The notes: generated by a model not told the origin, from the sequence alone. A DNA stretch of 64,000 nt from Staphylococcus pragensis (GCF_004785665.1 NZ_SRPJ01000001.1:682001-746000); one strand, 5' to 3'; shown: positions 23,239-33,411, counted from the first letter of the stretch. Translations and numbers: made by a program.

Positions 23239-23241
23239 AAT

Positions 23242-23261
23242 TTGAAAATTTATATTTTCAA
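23242..23261. repeat. Small perfect inverted repeat after parC
   Basis: TTGAAAAT (23242-23249) and ATTTTCAA (23254-23261) form a perfect 8-bp dyad with a 4-base centre, three bases after the parC stop. No T run follows. It may be a weak terminator or a protein-binding dyad. Confidence 0.5.
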
Positions 23262-23313
23262 GCTATTGATAAAATGATAAACTAAATTTTGTTATTTTAA
23301 CATTTTGTAATTA

Positions 23314-23409
23314 ACAAGAGATTTATATTGTTTTTGGGTAAAATTTTAAAAGCATGTGAGTGATGACTGGTGCTTAATGATTTTATTCAATTTAATATAA
23401 ATCTCTTGT
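23314..23409 (+). ncRNA. Candidate structured leader of alsT (16-bp inverted repeat)
   Basis: ACAAGAGATTTATATT at 23314-23329 is the exact reverse complement of AATATAAATCTCTTGT at 23394-23409. The 64-base interval holds a smaller AAGCA/TGCTT pairing around 23350-23375. The stem ends about 30 bases before the AGGAGG of alsT and is not followed by a T run, so it is not a simple terminator. I do not recognise a known riboswitch class. It could be a cis-regulatory leader or a protein-binding stem-loop. Confidence 0.45.
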
Positions 23410-23453
23410 AGTGTATTTAAGATTTTATTAAAGAATAGATTAGGAGGATTTCA

Positions 23454-24914
23454 TTGAGCGATTTCGATAGTTTAATTCCTGGATGGTTCAAATCAATTGT
23501 TCAGGTAGGAAATGATTTAATATGGTCTCAATATCTTATTGGACTATTATTAACAGTAGGTGTATTCTTCACTATTAGTTCTAAATTTATTCAGTTACGT
23601 ATGTTACCTGAAATGTTTAGAGCGTTAACAGAGAAGCCTGAAACATTAAATAGTGGGGAAAAAGGTATTTCTCCATTCCAAGCATTTGCGATTAGCGCAG
23701 GTTCACGTGTAGGTACTGGTAATATTGCCGGTGTAGCTACTGCAATCGTGTTAGGTGGTCCTGGTGCAGTATTTTGGATGTGGGTTATTGCTTTTATTGG
23801 TGCAGCGAGTGCCTTTATAGAAGCGACTTTAGCGCAAATTTATAAAGTACATGATAAAGAAGGTGGCTTCCGCGGAGGTCCAGCATATTACATAACTAAA
23901 GGTTTAAACCAAAAATGGTTAGGTATTTTATTTGCTATTTTAATTACAATAACGTTTGCATTTGTATTTAATACAGTGCAATCAAACACTATCGCTGAAT
24001 CATTAAAAACACAGTATAATGTAAGTCCTGTTATTACAGGTATTATTTTAGCTGTTATTACTGCAATCATCATCTTTGGTGGTGTACGTAGTATCGCAAC
24101 GTTATCATCATTAATTGTGCCAATTATGGCTATTATTTATATTGGTATGGTTTTAATCATTTTACTTTTAAACATTGATCAAATTATTCCAATGATTGGT
24201 ACAATTATTAAAAGTGCTTTTGGTTTAGAACAAGTTACTGGTGGCGCAGTTGGTGCTGCTATTTTACAAGGTATTAAACGTGGCTTATTCTCTAACGAAG
24301 CTGGTATGGGTTCTGCCCCTAATGCAGCAGCGACTGCAGCAGTGCCTCACCCTGTGAAACAAGGTTTAATTCAATCACTAGGTGTATTCTTTGACACAAT
24401 GTTAGTATGTACAGCAACTGCAATTATGATTTTATTATATTCTGGTTTAAAATTTGGCGAAAATGCACCTCAAGGTGTAGAAGTAACACAATCTGCATTA
24501 AATGAACATTTAGGTTCAGCAGGTGGTATTTTCTTAACTATAGCTATTACGTTATTTGCGTTCTCTTCTGTAGTAGGTAACTATTATTACGGTCAATCTA
24601 ATATTGAATTCTTATCTAATAACAAGGTAATATTATTTATCTTTAGATGTTTAGTTGTTGTTTTAGTATTTGTCGGTGCAGTTGTAAAAACTGAAACAGT
24701 ATGGAGCACTGCCGACTTATTCATGGGATTAATGGCTATCGTAAACTTAATTTCAATTATAGGATTGTCAAATATAGCTATCGCAGTGATTAAAGATTAC
24801 CAACGTCAACGTAAAGCAGGTCAGAAACCTGTATTTAAACCTGAGAATTTAGAAATTAACTTATTTGGTATTGAAACTTGGGGTCGAGAAAATAAGATTC
24901 CTAAAAATCACTAA
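23454..24914 (+). CDS. alsT: AGCS-family sodium:alanine/glycine symporter
   Basis: A 486-residue secondary transporter with about ten to eleven membrane helices. Family signatures are GTGNIAGVATAIVLGGPGAVFWMW (about 86-109) and GVRSIATLSSLIVPIMAIIYIGMV. The conserved GGAVGAAILQGIKRGLFSNEAGMGSAPNAAATA segment spans about 263-295. It imports alanine, glycine or related amino acids with sodium; S. aureus AlsT also carries glutamine-type substrates according to published work, so the exact substrate is open. It starts with TTG after AGGAGG. A long leader with a perfect inverted repeat precedes it. Confidence 0.93.
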   Translation: MSDFDSLIPGWFKSIVQVGNDLIWSQYLIGLLLTVGVFFTISSKFIQLRMLPEMFRALTEKPETLNSGEKGISPFQAFAISAGSRVGTGNIAGVATAIVLGGPGAVFWMWVIAFIGAASAFIEATLAQIYKVHDKEGGFRGGPAYYITKGLNQKWLGILFAILITITFAFVFNTVQSNTIAESLKTQYNVSPVITGIILAVITAIIIFGGVRSIATLSSLIVPIMAIIYIGMVLIILLLNIDQIIPMIGTIIKSAFGLEQVTGGAVGAAILQGIKRGLFSNEAGMGSAPNAAATAAVPHPVKQGLIQSLGVFFDTMLVCTATAIMILLYSGLKFGENAPQGVEVTQSALNEHLGSAGGIFLTIAITLFAFSSVVGNYYYGQSNIEFLSNNKVILFIFRCLVVVLVFVGAVVKTETVWSTADLFMGLMAIVNLISIIGLSNIAIAVIKDYQRQRKAGQKPVFKPENLEINLFGIETWGRENKIPKNH

Positions 24915-24951
24915 GTTATCATTTTTATAATATTAGTTTCATCATAATGAT

Positions 24952-25010
24952 ATATCCCTTTCAGAGTAAGCTCTTTCTATGAAAGAATTTCTTTGAAAGG
25001 GATATTTTTT
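24952..25010 (+). terminator. alsT terminator
   Basis: ATATCCCTTTCA (24952-24963) pairs with TGAAAGGGATAT (24993-25004), followed by TTTTTT. An inner pairing of CTTTCTA and GAAAG is also possible. Confidence 0.88.
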
Positions 25011-25084
25011 GGTTTGGAGAGATATCTTTTCAATTGTAGTGTTTAGCTATATAATTTTAATCATAAAAAAGAAAGGTGATTATG

Positions 25085-25933
25085 ATGAGCGAGTATTACA
25101 TTTCCAAGACTTTAAATAATAACGTCATCATATGCACTAATAATAATCAACAAGAGGTCATTCTAATAGGTAAAGGTATCGGATTTAATAAAAAACCTGG
25201 CATGACACTAGATGATAATGCTTCAATTGAAAAAGTTTATAAATTAGAGCAAAAACAACAACAAGAATATTATAAATCTTTAATAGAATTAGCTGATGAA
25301 GCTGTCATACATGCTATTATCGAAGCGGTTAATTTTATTACAAGTAAAATCAATACTACTGATGATAAAAATCTAGTCGTAGCGTTAACTGATCATATTA
25401 TTTTTGCATATAAAAGACTTAAACAAAATCAAGTGATAAATAATCCTTTCGCAATGGAAACGATGCATTTATATAGCGAGGCTTACACGATCGCAAGCCA
25501 AGTAATAGAGCGATTGAATAAACAGTTAGATGTTGAATTTCCTCGTGATGAAATAGGCTTTATAGCCCTTCATATTGCTTCTAATACTGAAGATTTATCC
25601 ATCCATGAAATGTCACTCATTAATAAATTAATTAGTAAAAGTATTTTAATTATTGAGAATGATTTAGGCCATGAAATTAATAATCAAACCGTGCAATATC
25701 AACGATTTATTAGACATGTTCAATTCCTTATACGTCGATTAAATAAACAAGAACATCTTCAAGCGCAAGAGGTCTTTATTAACATGGTTAAACAACATTA
25801 TGCTAATTGTTATAATACGGCATTTAAAATTTCAAAAATGATTCAAAAACATATTAATGTTCCCGTGGATGAGTCTGAAATAGTATATTTAACATTACAT
25901 ATTTATCATTTTGAAACTCAAATTACTACTTAA
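25085..25933 (+). CDS. glcT: Transcription antiterminator GlcT (BglG/SacY family)
   Basis: GlcT binds an RNA antiterminator in PTS glucose gene leaders when glucose is present and the PTS has left it unphosphorylated. The 282-residue protein has the N-terminal CAT RNA-binding domain (about 1-60; ISKTLNNNVI and IGKGIGFNKKPG) and two PTS regulation domains. PRD1 carries the phosphorylatable histidines in LTDHIIFAYKRL and GFIALHIASNTEDL. PRD2 carries them in RFIRHVQFLIRRL and YLTLHIYHFE. Its own target, a ptsG leader, is not in this window. The ATG at 25085 is chosen over upstream GTG 25076 and ATG 25082 for its spacing from GAAAGGTG. Confidence 0.93.
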   Translation: MSEYYISKTLNNNVIICTNNNQQEVILIGKGIGFNKKPGMTLDDNASIEKVYKLEQKQQQEYYKSLIELADEAVIHAIIEAVNFITSKINTTDDKNLVVALTDHIIFAYKRLKQNQVINNPFAMETMHLYSEAYTIASQVIERLNKQLDVEFPRDEIGFIALHIASNTEDLSIHEMSLINKLISKSILIIENDLGHEINNQTVQYQRFIRHVQFLIRRLNKQEHLQAQEVFINMVKQHYANCYNTAFKISKMIQKHINVPVDESEIVYLTLHIYHFETQITT

Positions 25934-26051
25934 AACATAAATACAAATGGAGTTATTTCATGATATGATGATAATTAGTTGATGTTTACAATTAAGCATC
26001 ACTTAAATAATTCAAAAGTTTATATTTGTTAGTTAAGGTATGGTGAAAAAC

Positions 26052-27281
26052 ATGACAACTGAACAACAACAAGTTGAAGAAAAGAAGTCGAAAAAACTAA
26101 CCTTTTCTGAAACGCGTTTTATGAAATTTTTAGGTGGTAAAGATTTATTATTTGCCTTAGTTTCACTAGTGTTACTTGGTATTGTAATATTTATTTTTGA
26201 TAAAGTTTCTTATGTTTTCCATCCCTTTATCATTGTATTTAATACAATTGTAGCACCTATCATTGTGTCACTTATTTTATTTTATTTAATCAACCCTATT
26301 ATTAATTTGATGGAACGGTATAATATTCCAAGATTACTTGGCATTATTATTGTCTTTTTAGTCATTGCAGGTGGCGCTACTCTTATCGTTAATTTACTAA
26401 TCCCGCTTATCGGTGATCAAATAACGCGATTAGTCAAAAACTTCCCGAAATATGTTGAAAAGTTTAATGAGTTGATTGATAAAGTGACTCATTTTTCATT
26501 CCTGTCTTCATTTTATAGTCAAATACAAGATGGGCTAGACTCGTTCTCAAATAAAGTACCTACACTTGTTTCAAACTATTTCGATGGATTTAGTACTAAA
26601 ATTATGTCGTTTGCTGAAACAATCGTGAATGTGGGTGTTGTTATTGTAACGACACCATTCGTATTATTCTTTATGTTAAAAGACGGCCATAGATTTAAGG
26701 ACTATAGTACAAAGATAATGCCTCCAAAATTCAGAAAAGATTACCATGATTTAATTGAAAAAATGAGCGTTCAAGTTGGTTCATATATTCAAGGACAAAT
26801 TATTGTATCATTCTGTATTGGGATTTTATTATTTATAGGTTATAGCATTATTGGATTAGATTACGGTTTAGTATTGGCTTCAATCGCAGCAGTAACAAGT
26901 GTTGTGCCTTATCTAGGACCAACGATCGCGATTTCACCGGCTATTGTTATTGCGTTAATTACTTCTCCATTTATGCTATTGAAATTAATTATCGTATGGA
27001 CACTCGTTCAATTCTTTGAAGGCCACTTCATTTCTCCTAACATTATGGGTAAAACGTTGAAGATTCATCCACTTACAATTATCTTTATCTTATTAAGTGC
27101 CGGAAATTTACTTGGTGTGGTAGGGGTTATACTAGGTATTCCTGGTTATGCTATTTTGAAAGTGTTAGTATCACATCTCTTTTTATTATTTAAACGTCGT
27201 TATAATAAGTATTATGGTGATGATGCTGGTCAATACGAAATTAAACAAGAAGAACATAAAAATTTTACTGAAGCGGAATAA
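26052..27281 (+). CDS. AI-2E (PerM/YtvI-like) family transporter
   Basis: A 409-residue membrane protein of the AI-2E exporter superfamily. It has about eight hydrophobic segments, beginning with LLFALVSLVLLGIVIFIFDKVSYVF. Family landmarks are FNTIVAPIIVSLILFYLINPIINLMERYNIPRLLGI, TTPFVLFFMLKDG, SYIQGQIIVSFCIGILLFIGY and the C-terminal FFEGHFISPNIMGKTLKIHPLTIIFILLSAGNLLGVVGVILGIPGYAI. Substrates in this superfamily are diverse; some members are sodium/proton antiporters. ATG 26052 has GGTGA five bases upstream. ATG 26040 would lack usable spacing, so the start is somewhat uncertain. A Lys/Glu-rich cytoplasmic tail ends the protein. Confidence 0.85.
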   Translation: MTTEQQQVEEKKSKKLTFSETRFMKFLGGKDLLFALVSLVLLGIVIFIFDKVSYVFHPFIIVFNTIVAPIIVSLILFYLINPIINLMERYNIPRLLGIIIVFLVIAGGATLIVNLLIPLIGDQITRLVKNFPKYVEKFNELIDKVTHFSFLSSFYSQIQDGLDSFSNKVPTLVSNYFDGFSTKIMSFAETIVNVGVVIVTTPFVLFFMLKDGHRFKDYSTKIMPPKFRKDYHDLIEKMSVQVGSYIQGQIIVSFCIGILLFIGYSIIGLDYGLVLASIAAVTSVVPYLGPTIAISPAIVIALITSPFMLLKLIIVWTLVQFFEGHFISPNIMGKTLKIHPLTIIFILLSAGNLLGVVGVILGIPGYAILKVLVSHLFLLFKRRYNKYYGDDAGQYEIKQEEHKNFTEAE

Positions 27282-27291
27282 TTTAATTTTT

Positions 27292-27331
27292 AAGTCATAA
27301 CAAGTGAATTTCATTTGTTGTGACTTTTTTA
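27292..27331 (+). terminator. Terminator of the AI-2E family gene
   Basis: AAGTCATAACAA (27292-27303) pairs with TTGTTGTGACTT (27315-27326, one G-U pair), followed by TTTT. Confidence 0.85.
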
Positions 27332-27483
27332 TTTTGTTGAAACGAAAGCGTAAGGATTTATTCTTCACAAGATAGTTTTACATTACAATTCTGTTAGCTT
27401 AATTAAAGGGTCAGTATATGTTCATTCTAAAAAAGGTATGATATATTTTTAATTAACTTAAGATAAAGGATAGAAGTGAAATA

Positions 27484-30006
27484 ATGACTGAAGAATTTAA
27501 AAATAGAATTTTATCAATATTAAAATTTGTATTTGCAGCCGTGTTATTTATTGCCGTAGTGGTTACGTTATATCACGAGTTAGCTAATATTAATTTTAAA
27601 GAAACGTTAGAATCATTTGGTAAAATCAATCGCTGGCATTTAATTGGATTATTTATTTGTGGTGGCGCTTCGATGATATTACTAAGTCTCTATGACTTAA
27701 TACTTGTTAAAGCGCTTAAACTCGATATCGCATTGTCGAGAGTCTTTAGATTGAGTTATATCATTAATGCTTTCAATGCAATTGTAGGCTTTGGTGGTTT
27801 TATCGGAGCTGGATTTAGAGCGTTTGTATATAAAAACTATACCTCTGATAGAAAGAAACTCGTTCATGCGATTTCAATCATTCTTGTATCCATGTTAACA
27901 GGATTAAGTTTACTCTCTATATTGGTGGTATTACATATCTTTAATGCTTCCCACATTCTTAATAAAATTGGTTGGGTAAGATGGATACTCTATGTTGTTG
28001 CTTTATTCTTACCTATATTTATTGCTTACACAATCATCAAGCCTATTGATCAACGCAACAAGTTTTTAGGCGTTTATTGTACGTTAGTGTCAAGTATGGA
28101 ATGGATAGCTGCAGCGGTAGTACTATATCTATCTACTGTGATCGTTAATAGCCATGTAGCATTTACGACAGTTATCGGTATTTTTATCATTGCCGCTTTA
28201 GCTGGATTAGTAAGTTTTATCCCTGGAGGCTTTGGGGCATTCGATTTAGTTGTCTTACTTGGCTTGAAATCTCTAGGTGTACCAGAAGAGAAAGTGTTAT
28301 TAGCATTATTACTATATCGTTTTGCGTATTATTTTGTTCCAGTAATTATCGCACTGATTCTATCTACCTTTGAATTTGGTTCTTCTGCGCGTAAATACTT
28401 TGAAGAATCTAAATATTATGCACCAGCTAAAGATGTCACATCGTTTTTATTTTCTTATCAAAAAGATATCGTGTCGAAGATTCCCTCATTTGCATTATCA
28501 ATTCTCGTATTACTAACAAGTATTATCTTCTTTATTAACAATATTACGATTGTATATGATGGCCTTTATGATGCAGATCACTTTATTTATTATATTGTGT
28601 TATCGATTCATACAAGTGCTTGTTTGTTATTATTGATTAATGTGAAGGGTATTTTTAAACAAAGTAGAAGAGCGATTATCTTCGTCATGATTGCGTTAGT
28701 TTTAATCTTTGTTGCAACAATGTATACGTACGCTTCAGTTATTTTACTAGCGTGGTTAGTACTTATCTTTATCTTGCTTATCTTGGCATATCGACGTGCT
28801 AGAGTATTAAAACGTCCGTTTAGATTAAAGAATGTATTTTTAACGTTACTATTCAGTATTATCGTTTTATACATTAATCATTTAATTATTTCAGAAACAT
28901 TATATGCTTTAGATATTTATCATATTGAGATGGATACGTCACTATTAAAATATTATTTCTGGTTAACAATTTTAGTCGTCATCATTATTGTAGGTCTTAT
29001 CGAATGGTTATTAGAAATTCGTTTTACTAGACCGCACAAAGTTGAAAATTTATCTCAATGTCAATCCATTATTGAAACTTATGGTGGGAATTATCTTAGT
29101 CATTTAATCTATAGTGGAGATAAAGATATATTTATGCATGAGAATGAACAAGCTTTCTTAATGTATCGTTATAAATCTAATGCATTAGTCGTCTTAGGCG
29201 ATCCTATTGGAGATACGGCTTCATTCCAATCTTTATTAATTACGTTTTATAATTATGCTGAAAAGTTAGGCTATGACATTATTTTCTATCAAGTTTCTGA
29301 TAGATTCATGCCACTTTATCATAATTTTGGAAATCAATTTTTCAAACTTGGAGAAGAAGCTATTATTGACTTAACCCAATTTACTACCTCAGGTAAAAAA
29401 CGTCGAGGCTTCCGTGCCACGTTAAATAAATTTAGTGATTTAAATATTCAATTCGAAATTGTTGAACCTCCATTTTCAAAAGAATTATTTAATGAACTTA
29501 AAGAAGTAAGTGACCAATGGTTAGATGGTCGTAATGAAATGCATTTCTCTGTAGGTCAATTTACAGAAGACTATTTAAAAGAAGCACCTATTGGTATTAT
29601 GAAGAACGAAGAAGGCAAGATTATTGCGTTCTGTAGTTTAATGCCAACACATTATAATGAAGCAATTTCAGTAGACTTAATTAGATGGTTACCAGATTTA
29701 GATTTACCATTGATGGATGGCTTATACTTGCATATGCTGTTATGGGGAAAAGAAAAAGGCTATAAAGCATTTAATATGGGAATGGCGACTTTATCTAATG
29801 TAGGACAATTAGATTATTCATATCCTAGAGAGCGTGTTGCAGGGCGTGTGTTTGAACACTTTAATGGTTTATATCGCTTCCAAGGTTTGCGTAAATATAA
29901 GGAAAAGTATAGCCCTAATTGGGAACCAAGATTTTTAGTTTATCGTAGAGATAGTTCGTTAGTATATAGCATGATGAAAGTCATGAGAGTCATTAGACAT
30001 AAATAG
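27484..30006 (+). CDS. mprF: Lysylphosphatidylglycerol synthase/flippase MprF
   Basis: MprF attaches lysine from Lys-tRNA to phosphatidylglycerol and flips the product outward. This lowers surface charge and protects against cationic peptides and daptomycin. The length of 840 residues is the same as S. aureus MprF. Residues 1 to about 510 form some fourteen membrane helices (the flippase; conserved [23 protein letters not shown]). The C-terminal synthase domain follows from about 520: [51 protein letters not shown] and [13 protein letters not shown]. It is a single-gene unit between terminators. I did not identify substitutions typical of daptomycin resistance, nor could I without a reference. 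Confidence 0.97.
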   Translation: MTEEFKNRILSILKFVFAAVLFIAVVVTLYHELANINFKETLESFGKINRWHLIGLFICGGASMILLSLYDLILVKALKLDIALSRVFRLSYIINAFNAIVGFGGFIGAGFRAFVYKNYTSDRKKLVHAISIILVSMLTGLSLLSILVVLHIFNASHILNKIGWVRWILYVVALFLPIFIAYTIIKPIDQRNKFLGVYCTLVSSMEWIAAAVVLYLSTVIVNSHVAFTTVIGIFIIAALAGLVSFIPGGFGAFDLVVLLGLKSLGVPEEKVLLALLLYRFAYYFVPVIIALILSTFEFGSSARKYFEESKYYAPAKDVTSFLFSYQKDIVSKIPSFALSILVLLTSIIFFINNITIVYDGLYDADHFIYYIVLSIHTSACLLLLINVKGIFKQSRRAIIFVMIALVLIFVATMYTYASVILLAWLVLIFILLILAYRRARVLKRPFRLKNVFLTLLFSIIVLYINHLIISETLYALDIYHIEMDTSLLKYYFWLTILVVIIIVGLIEWLLEIRFTRPHKVENLSQCQSIIETYGGNYLSHLIYSGDKDIFMHENEQAFLMYRYKSNALVVLGDPIGDTASFQSLLITFYNYAEKLGYDIIFYQVSDRFMPLYHNFGNQFFKLGEEAIIDLTQFTTSGKKRRGFRATLNKFSDLNIQFEIVEPPFSKELFNELKEVSDQWLDGRNEMHFSVGQFTEDYLKEAPIGIMKNEEGKIIAFCSLMPTHYNEAISVDLIRWLPDLDLPLMDGLYLHMLLWGKEKGYKAFNMGMATLSNVGQLDYSYPRERVAGRVFEHFNGLYRFQGLRKYKEKYSPNWEPRFLVYRRDSSLVYSMMKVMRVIRHK

Positions 30007-30021
30007 ATAAGTTAACATGAA

Positions 30022-30086
30022 AGAAGACATCCTACTGAAGTGTCATTGATTACAGATTACACACTTAGTATGGATGTCTTTTTTAG
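30022..30086. terminator. Bidirectional mprF/msrA terminator
   Basis: AAGACATCCTACTGAAGTGT (30024-30043) pairs, with one mismatch and some bulging, with ACACTTAGTATGGATGTCTT (30061-30080), followed by TTTT. Confidence 0.87.
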
Positions 30087-30087
30087 A

Positions 30088-30597
30088 TTATAAATTGGGT
30101 TTATAATTTGCACGGTCTTGTTGTTCTTGTGCATAACGTTCTGGGTTCTTTTTATAAAAATCTTGATGATACTCTTCAGCTTTGTAAAAAGTTGAAGCGG
30201 GTAATATTTTTGTAGCAATTGCTTTCTCAGCATGTAATGTATCTTGTAACTGTTGAATGTATTCTTCAGCCAGTTTCTTTTGATCATCATTTGTATAGAA
30301 AATAGCGGTTTTATATTGTGAACCTCTATCTTGGAATTGTCCTTCAGCATCTAATGGATCAATCACTGAAAAGAAAATTTCTAATAATTTATTATATGAG
30401 AATAGCGCTACATCATATTCAACTTTTACGGTTTCATAATGGCCGGTTGTACCGCTTTTCACTTCTTCATAGGTAGGGTTCTCTGTTGTTCCTCCCATAT
30501 ATCCAGAGGTAACTGTTTCTATACCATCGAATTGATCGAAAGGTTTAGTCATGCACCAGAAACACCCACCAGCAAAATATGCTGTATTAATATTCAT
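30088..30597 (-). CDS. msrA: Peptide methionine-(S)-sulfoxide reductase MsrA
   Basis: MsrA repairs oxidised methionine in proteins. The 169-residue protein has the active-site motif GGCFWC (Cys12 nucleophile), followed by [31 protein letters not shown] and the [15 protein letters not shown] substrate-pocket segment. The C terminus lacks additional resolving cysteines beyond Cys15, so regeneration may use the GCFWC pair, as in other short staphylococcal MsrA proteins. No msrB gene adjoins it, so this is not the msrA-msrB operon found elsewhere in staphylococci. It is divergent from msrR. Confidence 0.96.
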   Translation of the reverse strand: MNINTAYFAGGCFWCMTKPFDQFDGIETVTSGYMGGTTENPTYEEVKSGTTGHYETVKVEYDVALFSYNKLLEIFFSVIDPLDAEGQFQDRGSQYKTAIFYTNDDQKKLAEEYIQQLQDTLHAEKAIATKILPASTFYKAEEYHQDFYKKNPERYAQEQQDRANYKPNL

Positions 30598-30740
30598 TTA
30601 CGCCATCCTTTCATTAGACCTTAGTCCCATTTATCTAAAAAGCACTTGATTTTTTAAGATAAGTTCTTTAACTTTAGTATATATAAATTATAGTACATAG
30701 ATATATAATTTTGAAGATTTTAAACACAAGGTAGGTAAAT

Positions 30741-31718
30741 ATGACAGACGAGAAGGATAAGACACAATTAAGCAGACAATTACACAATCAAACACCTTCT
30801 AAACGACGTAAGAAGAAAAAACTTCGTAAATTACCTTTTATAGTACTGATTCTATTAGCAATAATGTTGGCGGTCGCTATTTATGTGATACATAGTTATC
30901 GAAGCGGCTTAAATTATGCAAAAGAGCATGCTAAAGATGTGAAGGTACATCAATTTAATGGGCCAGTAAAAAATGATGGAAAAATATCAGTACTTGTACT
31001 TGGTGCAGACCAAGCAAACGGTGGTAAATCTCGCTCGGATTCTATCATGGTTGTACAATATGATTATATTCATAAAAAAATGAAAATGATGTCCGTTATG
31101 CGTGATATTTATGCAGAAATACCTGGATATCAGAATTATAAAATTAATGCAGCTTATTCACTTGGTGGACCTGAATTATTACGTCAAACATTGAATAAAA
31201 ATTTAGGCGTTAATCCTGAATATTACGCTGTAGTTGATTTTACAGGTTTTGAAAAAATGATTGATGAATTAGAGCCCAATGGTGTGCCGATTAACGTGGA
31301 AAAAGATATGTCTGAAAACATTGGCGTATCATTGAAAAAAGGGCGTCATCGTTTGAATGGTAAGGAATTACTTGGTTATGCTAGATTTAGACATGATGAA
31401 GAAGGGGACTTTGGTCGAGTTAGACGCCAACAACAAGTGATGCAAACATTAAAACAACAATTAGTAAATCCAGATTCGATTGTTAAGTTGCCTAAAGTTG
31501 CAGGTATACTAAGAGGATATGTTAATACAAATATACCTAACTCTGCTATTTTCCAAACCGGCGTCAATTTTGGTATTAGAGGAGATAAAGATGTACAGTC
31601 ATTAACTGTTCCTGTTAAAAACTCATATCAAGATATAAATACCAATAATGATGGAAGTGCACTTGATATTGATAAAGAAAAGAATAAACAAGCAATCAAA
31701 GAATTTTTTAATGAATAA
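30741..31718 (+). CDS. msrR: LytR-CpsA-Psr family protein MsrR
   Basis: LCP proteins attach teichoic acid or other glycopolymers to peptidoglycan. The 325-residue protein has a basic cytoplasmic N terminus ([11 protein letters not shown]), one membrane helix (about 30-49, [20 protein letters not shown]) and an extracellular LCP domain. That domain contains [75 protein letters not shown] and the basic/acidic residues that bind polyprenyl pyrophosphate. Length and position next to msrA match S. aureus MsrR, which affects methicillin resistance and virulence. Confidence 0.93.
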   Translation: MTDEKDKTQLSRQLHNQTPSKRRKKKKLRKLPFIVLILLAIMLAVAIYVIHSYRSGLNYAKEHAKDVKVHQFNGPVKNDGKISVLVLGADQANGGKSRSDSIMVVQYDYIHKKMKMMSVMRDIYAEIPGYQNYKINAAYSLGGPELLRQTLNKNLGVNPEYYAVVDFTGFEKMIDELEPNGVPINVEKDMSENIGVSLKKGRHRLNGKELLGYARFRHDEEGDFGRVRRQQQVMQTLKQQLVNPDSIVKLPKVAGILRGYVNTNIPNSAIFQTGVNFGIRGDKDVQSLTVPVKNSYQDINTNNDGSALDIDKEKNKQAIKEFFNE

Positions 31719-31725
31719 ATAGTTT

Positions 31726-31757
31726 AAAAGCCATGCTGTTAAGCATGGCTTTTTTGT
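31726..31757. terminator. Bidirectional msrR/tautomerase terminator
   Basis: AAAAGCCATGCT (31727-31738) pairs with AGCATGGCTTTT (31742-31753), followed by T. Confidence 0.9.
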
Positions 31758-31806
31758 GATTCTGTTAAAACAATAATTTTATTATGTAAACTCAAAGTAT
31801 AATAAC

Positions 31807-31995
31807 TTATTTTTCGTCAGATTTTCTTACGCCAGCTACTCCGTAGTGATTTTTCTTCATTTCTTCAATCACTACATGGATTGCTTCTCTATTAGCACCT
31901 GTAGTTTTTTCAACTGCATTAGTTACTTCAGTTACTAAGTCTTTTAATTGTTCATCTGAACGTCCTTCAAGTAATTTAACATTTACGATTGGCAT
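31807..31995 (-). CDS. 4-oxalocrotonate tautomerase family protein
   Basis: A 62-residue tautomerase-superfamily protein, the small 4-OT type that assembles into hexamers. The initiator methionine is followed by Pro, the catalytic base after processing (PIVNVKLLEGRSDEQLKDLV). The second half has TGANREAIHVVIEEMKKNHYGVAGVRKSDE, including the conserved arginine. Its physiological substrate in staphylococci is not known, and aromatic catabolism is not implied. The ribosome site AAGGAGG lies just upstream on the minus strand. It is divergent from the Y-family polymerase gene. Confidence 0.93.
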   Translation of the reverse strand: MPIVNVKLLEGRSDEQLKDLVTEVTNAVEKTTGANREAIHVVIEEMKKNHYGVAGVRKSDEK

Positions 31996-32067
31996 AAATC
32001 TTCCTCCTTATAACTTAATACATGATTAGTATAGCATTTTTCGTTTTGACCGCAAAAAATATTTTTA

Positions 32068-32118
32068 AGAACATTCGTTCGTATTTGTATTGATATAGAA
32101 CAAGTGTTCGTATATAAT
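32068..32118 (+). promoter_or_regulatory. SOS promoter with two LexA boxes (Y-family polymerase gene)
   Basis: AGAACATTCGTTCG (32068-32081) and AGAACAAGTGTTCG (32097-32110) are two LexA boxes, each close to CGAAC-N4-GTTCG. They lie on either side of the -35 TTGATA (32090-32095); the -10 TATAAT (32113-32118) follows after 17 bases. The second box sits between the two hexamers and should block polymerase binding. Confidence 0.88.
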
Positions 32119-32144
32119 GATTATTGTATAGGGAGGTTGTTAAG

Positions 32145-33407
32145 ATGTATGACTATAACTTACTTGAAGATAGGGATGTTTTATGTATTGACCAAAAGAG
32201 TTTTTTTGCAAGTGTATCGTGTATGGAAAAAGGGTTGGATCCATTAACTACAAAATTAGCAGTAGTTGCTGATACTAAACGACAGGGGTCTGTAGTGTTA
32301 GCAGCTACACCGAAACTAAAAGAAATAGGGATAAAAACAGGTTCAAGATTATTCGAAATACCACATCGCAATGATATTTATATCATTAATCCAAGTATGA
32401 GAAAGTACTTGGAAGTATCTATTGAAATTTCAAAAATTGCACTTAAATATATTCCAGGTGAGGATTTACATCAGTATAGTATTGATGAATTTTTTATGGA
32501 TGTAACTAATAGTTATCATAGATTTAATTCTACAGTAGCTTCATTTGCAGAAAGATTGCAGAAGGAAATTTTAGATAAAACGGGTATATATTGCACTATT
32601 GGAATAGGTTCCAATATGTTGTTAAGCAAAGTGGCTATGGATATAGAAGCCAAACACACAAAAACTGGTATTACTGAGTGGCGCTATCAAGATGTTCCGC
32701 AGAAACTATGGCATATTCAACCTTTAAGAGACTTTTGGGGAATTAATAAAAAAACAGAAATGAAACTTAATAAAAAAGGAATTATTACTATAGGAGATTT
32801 AGCGCAGTATCCTTACAGATATTTAAAGAAAGAATTTGGTATTTTAGGAACAGACATGCATTTACATGCTAATGGCATTGACCAAAGTAAAGTACGAGAA
32901 AAATACCAAGTTACTAATCCTTCAATATGTAAAAGCCAAATCTTAATGAGAGATTATCGTTTTGAAGAAACAAAAGTTGTGATACAAGAATTAATCGAAG
33001 ATGTATCAAGTCGTATTAGAGCACGTAAGCAATTAGCACGTACAATACATTTTTCGTTTGGTTATACAGAAGGTGGCGGCGTACATAAGCAATACACTCT
33101 AACAGATCCTACTAATTTAGAAAAAGATATTTTTAAGGTAGTGAACTATTATGCGAATCAACTATGTGACAAAAGTGCATTATATCGAACATTGAGCATT
33201 TCATTAACCCAGTTGATTAGTGAAGAAGATAGACAGTTAAATTTGTTTATTGATGAATACGAACGGCGAAGAGATGAAAAATTAGCTAAGACAATAGACT
33301 ATTTACAAAATAAGTATGGAAAGGGCATCGTATCAAAAGCGATTTCATATACTGATGCAGGAACTAAACATGGACGTTTAGGTCTAATGGCAGGACATAA
33401 AATGTAG
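32145..33407 (+). CDS. Y-family translesion DNA polymerase (UmuC/UvrX-like)
   Basis: A 420-residue error-prone polymerase of the ImpB/MucB/SamB (UmuC-like) group. The palm carries the metal-binding residues Asp16 (CIDQKSFFASV) and Asp114-Glu115 (YSIDEFF). An aromatic residue at 20-21 is the probable steric gate. A helix-hairpin-helix region (LRDFWGINKKTEMKLNKKGIITIGDLAQ) and the little-finger domain follow. QLNLF at 364-368 is a canonical sliding-clamp binding motif. It differs from DinB in length and in this C-terminal organisation. ATG 32145, behind GGGAGG, is used rather than the TTG 21 bases upstream. Two LexA boxes predict strong SOS control. Confidence 0.93.
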   Translation: MYDYNLLEDRDVLCIDQKSFFASVSCMEKGLDPLTTKLAVVADTKRQGSVVLAATPKLKEIGIKTGSRLFEIPHRNDIYIINPSMRKYLEVSIEISKIALKYIPGEDLHQYSIDEFFMDVTNSYHRFNSTVASFAERLQKEILDKTGIYCTIGIGSNMLLSKVAMDIEAKHTKTGITEWRYQDVPQKLWHIQPLRDFWGINKKTEMKLNKKGIITIGDLAQYPYRYLKKEFGILGTDMHLHANGIDQSKVREKYQVTNPSICKSQILMRDYRFEETKVVIQELIEDVSSRIRARKQLARTIHFSFGYTEGGGVHKQYTLTDPTNLEKDIFKVVNYYANQLCDKSALYRTLSISLTQLISEEDRQLNLFIDEYERRRDEKLAKTIDYLQNKYGKGIVSKAISYTDAGTKHGRLGLMAGHKM

Positions 33408-33411
33408 AAAA

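Noticed and set aside
27334..27352. Possible cre (CcpA) site upstream of mprF
   Set aside because: The TGAAACGAAAGCG sequence needs a base deletion to fit the cre consensus and is not palindromic.
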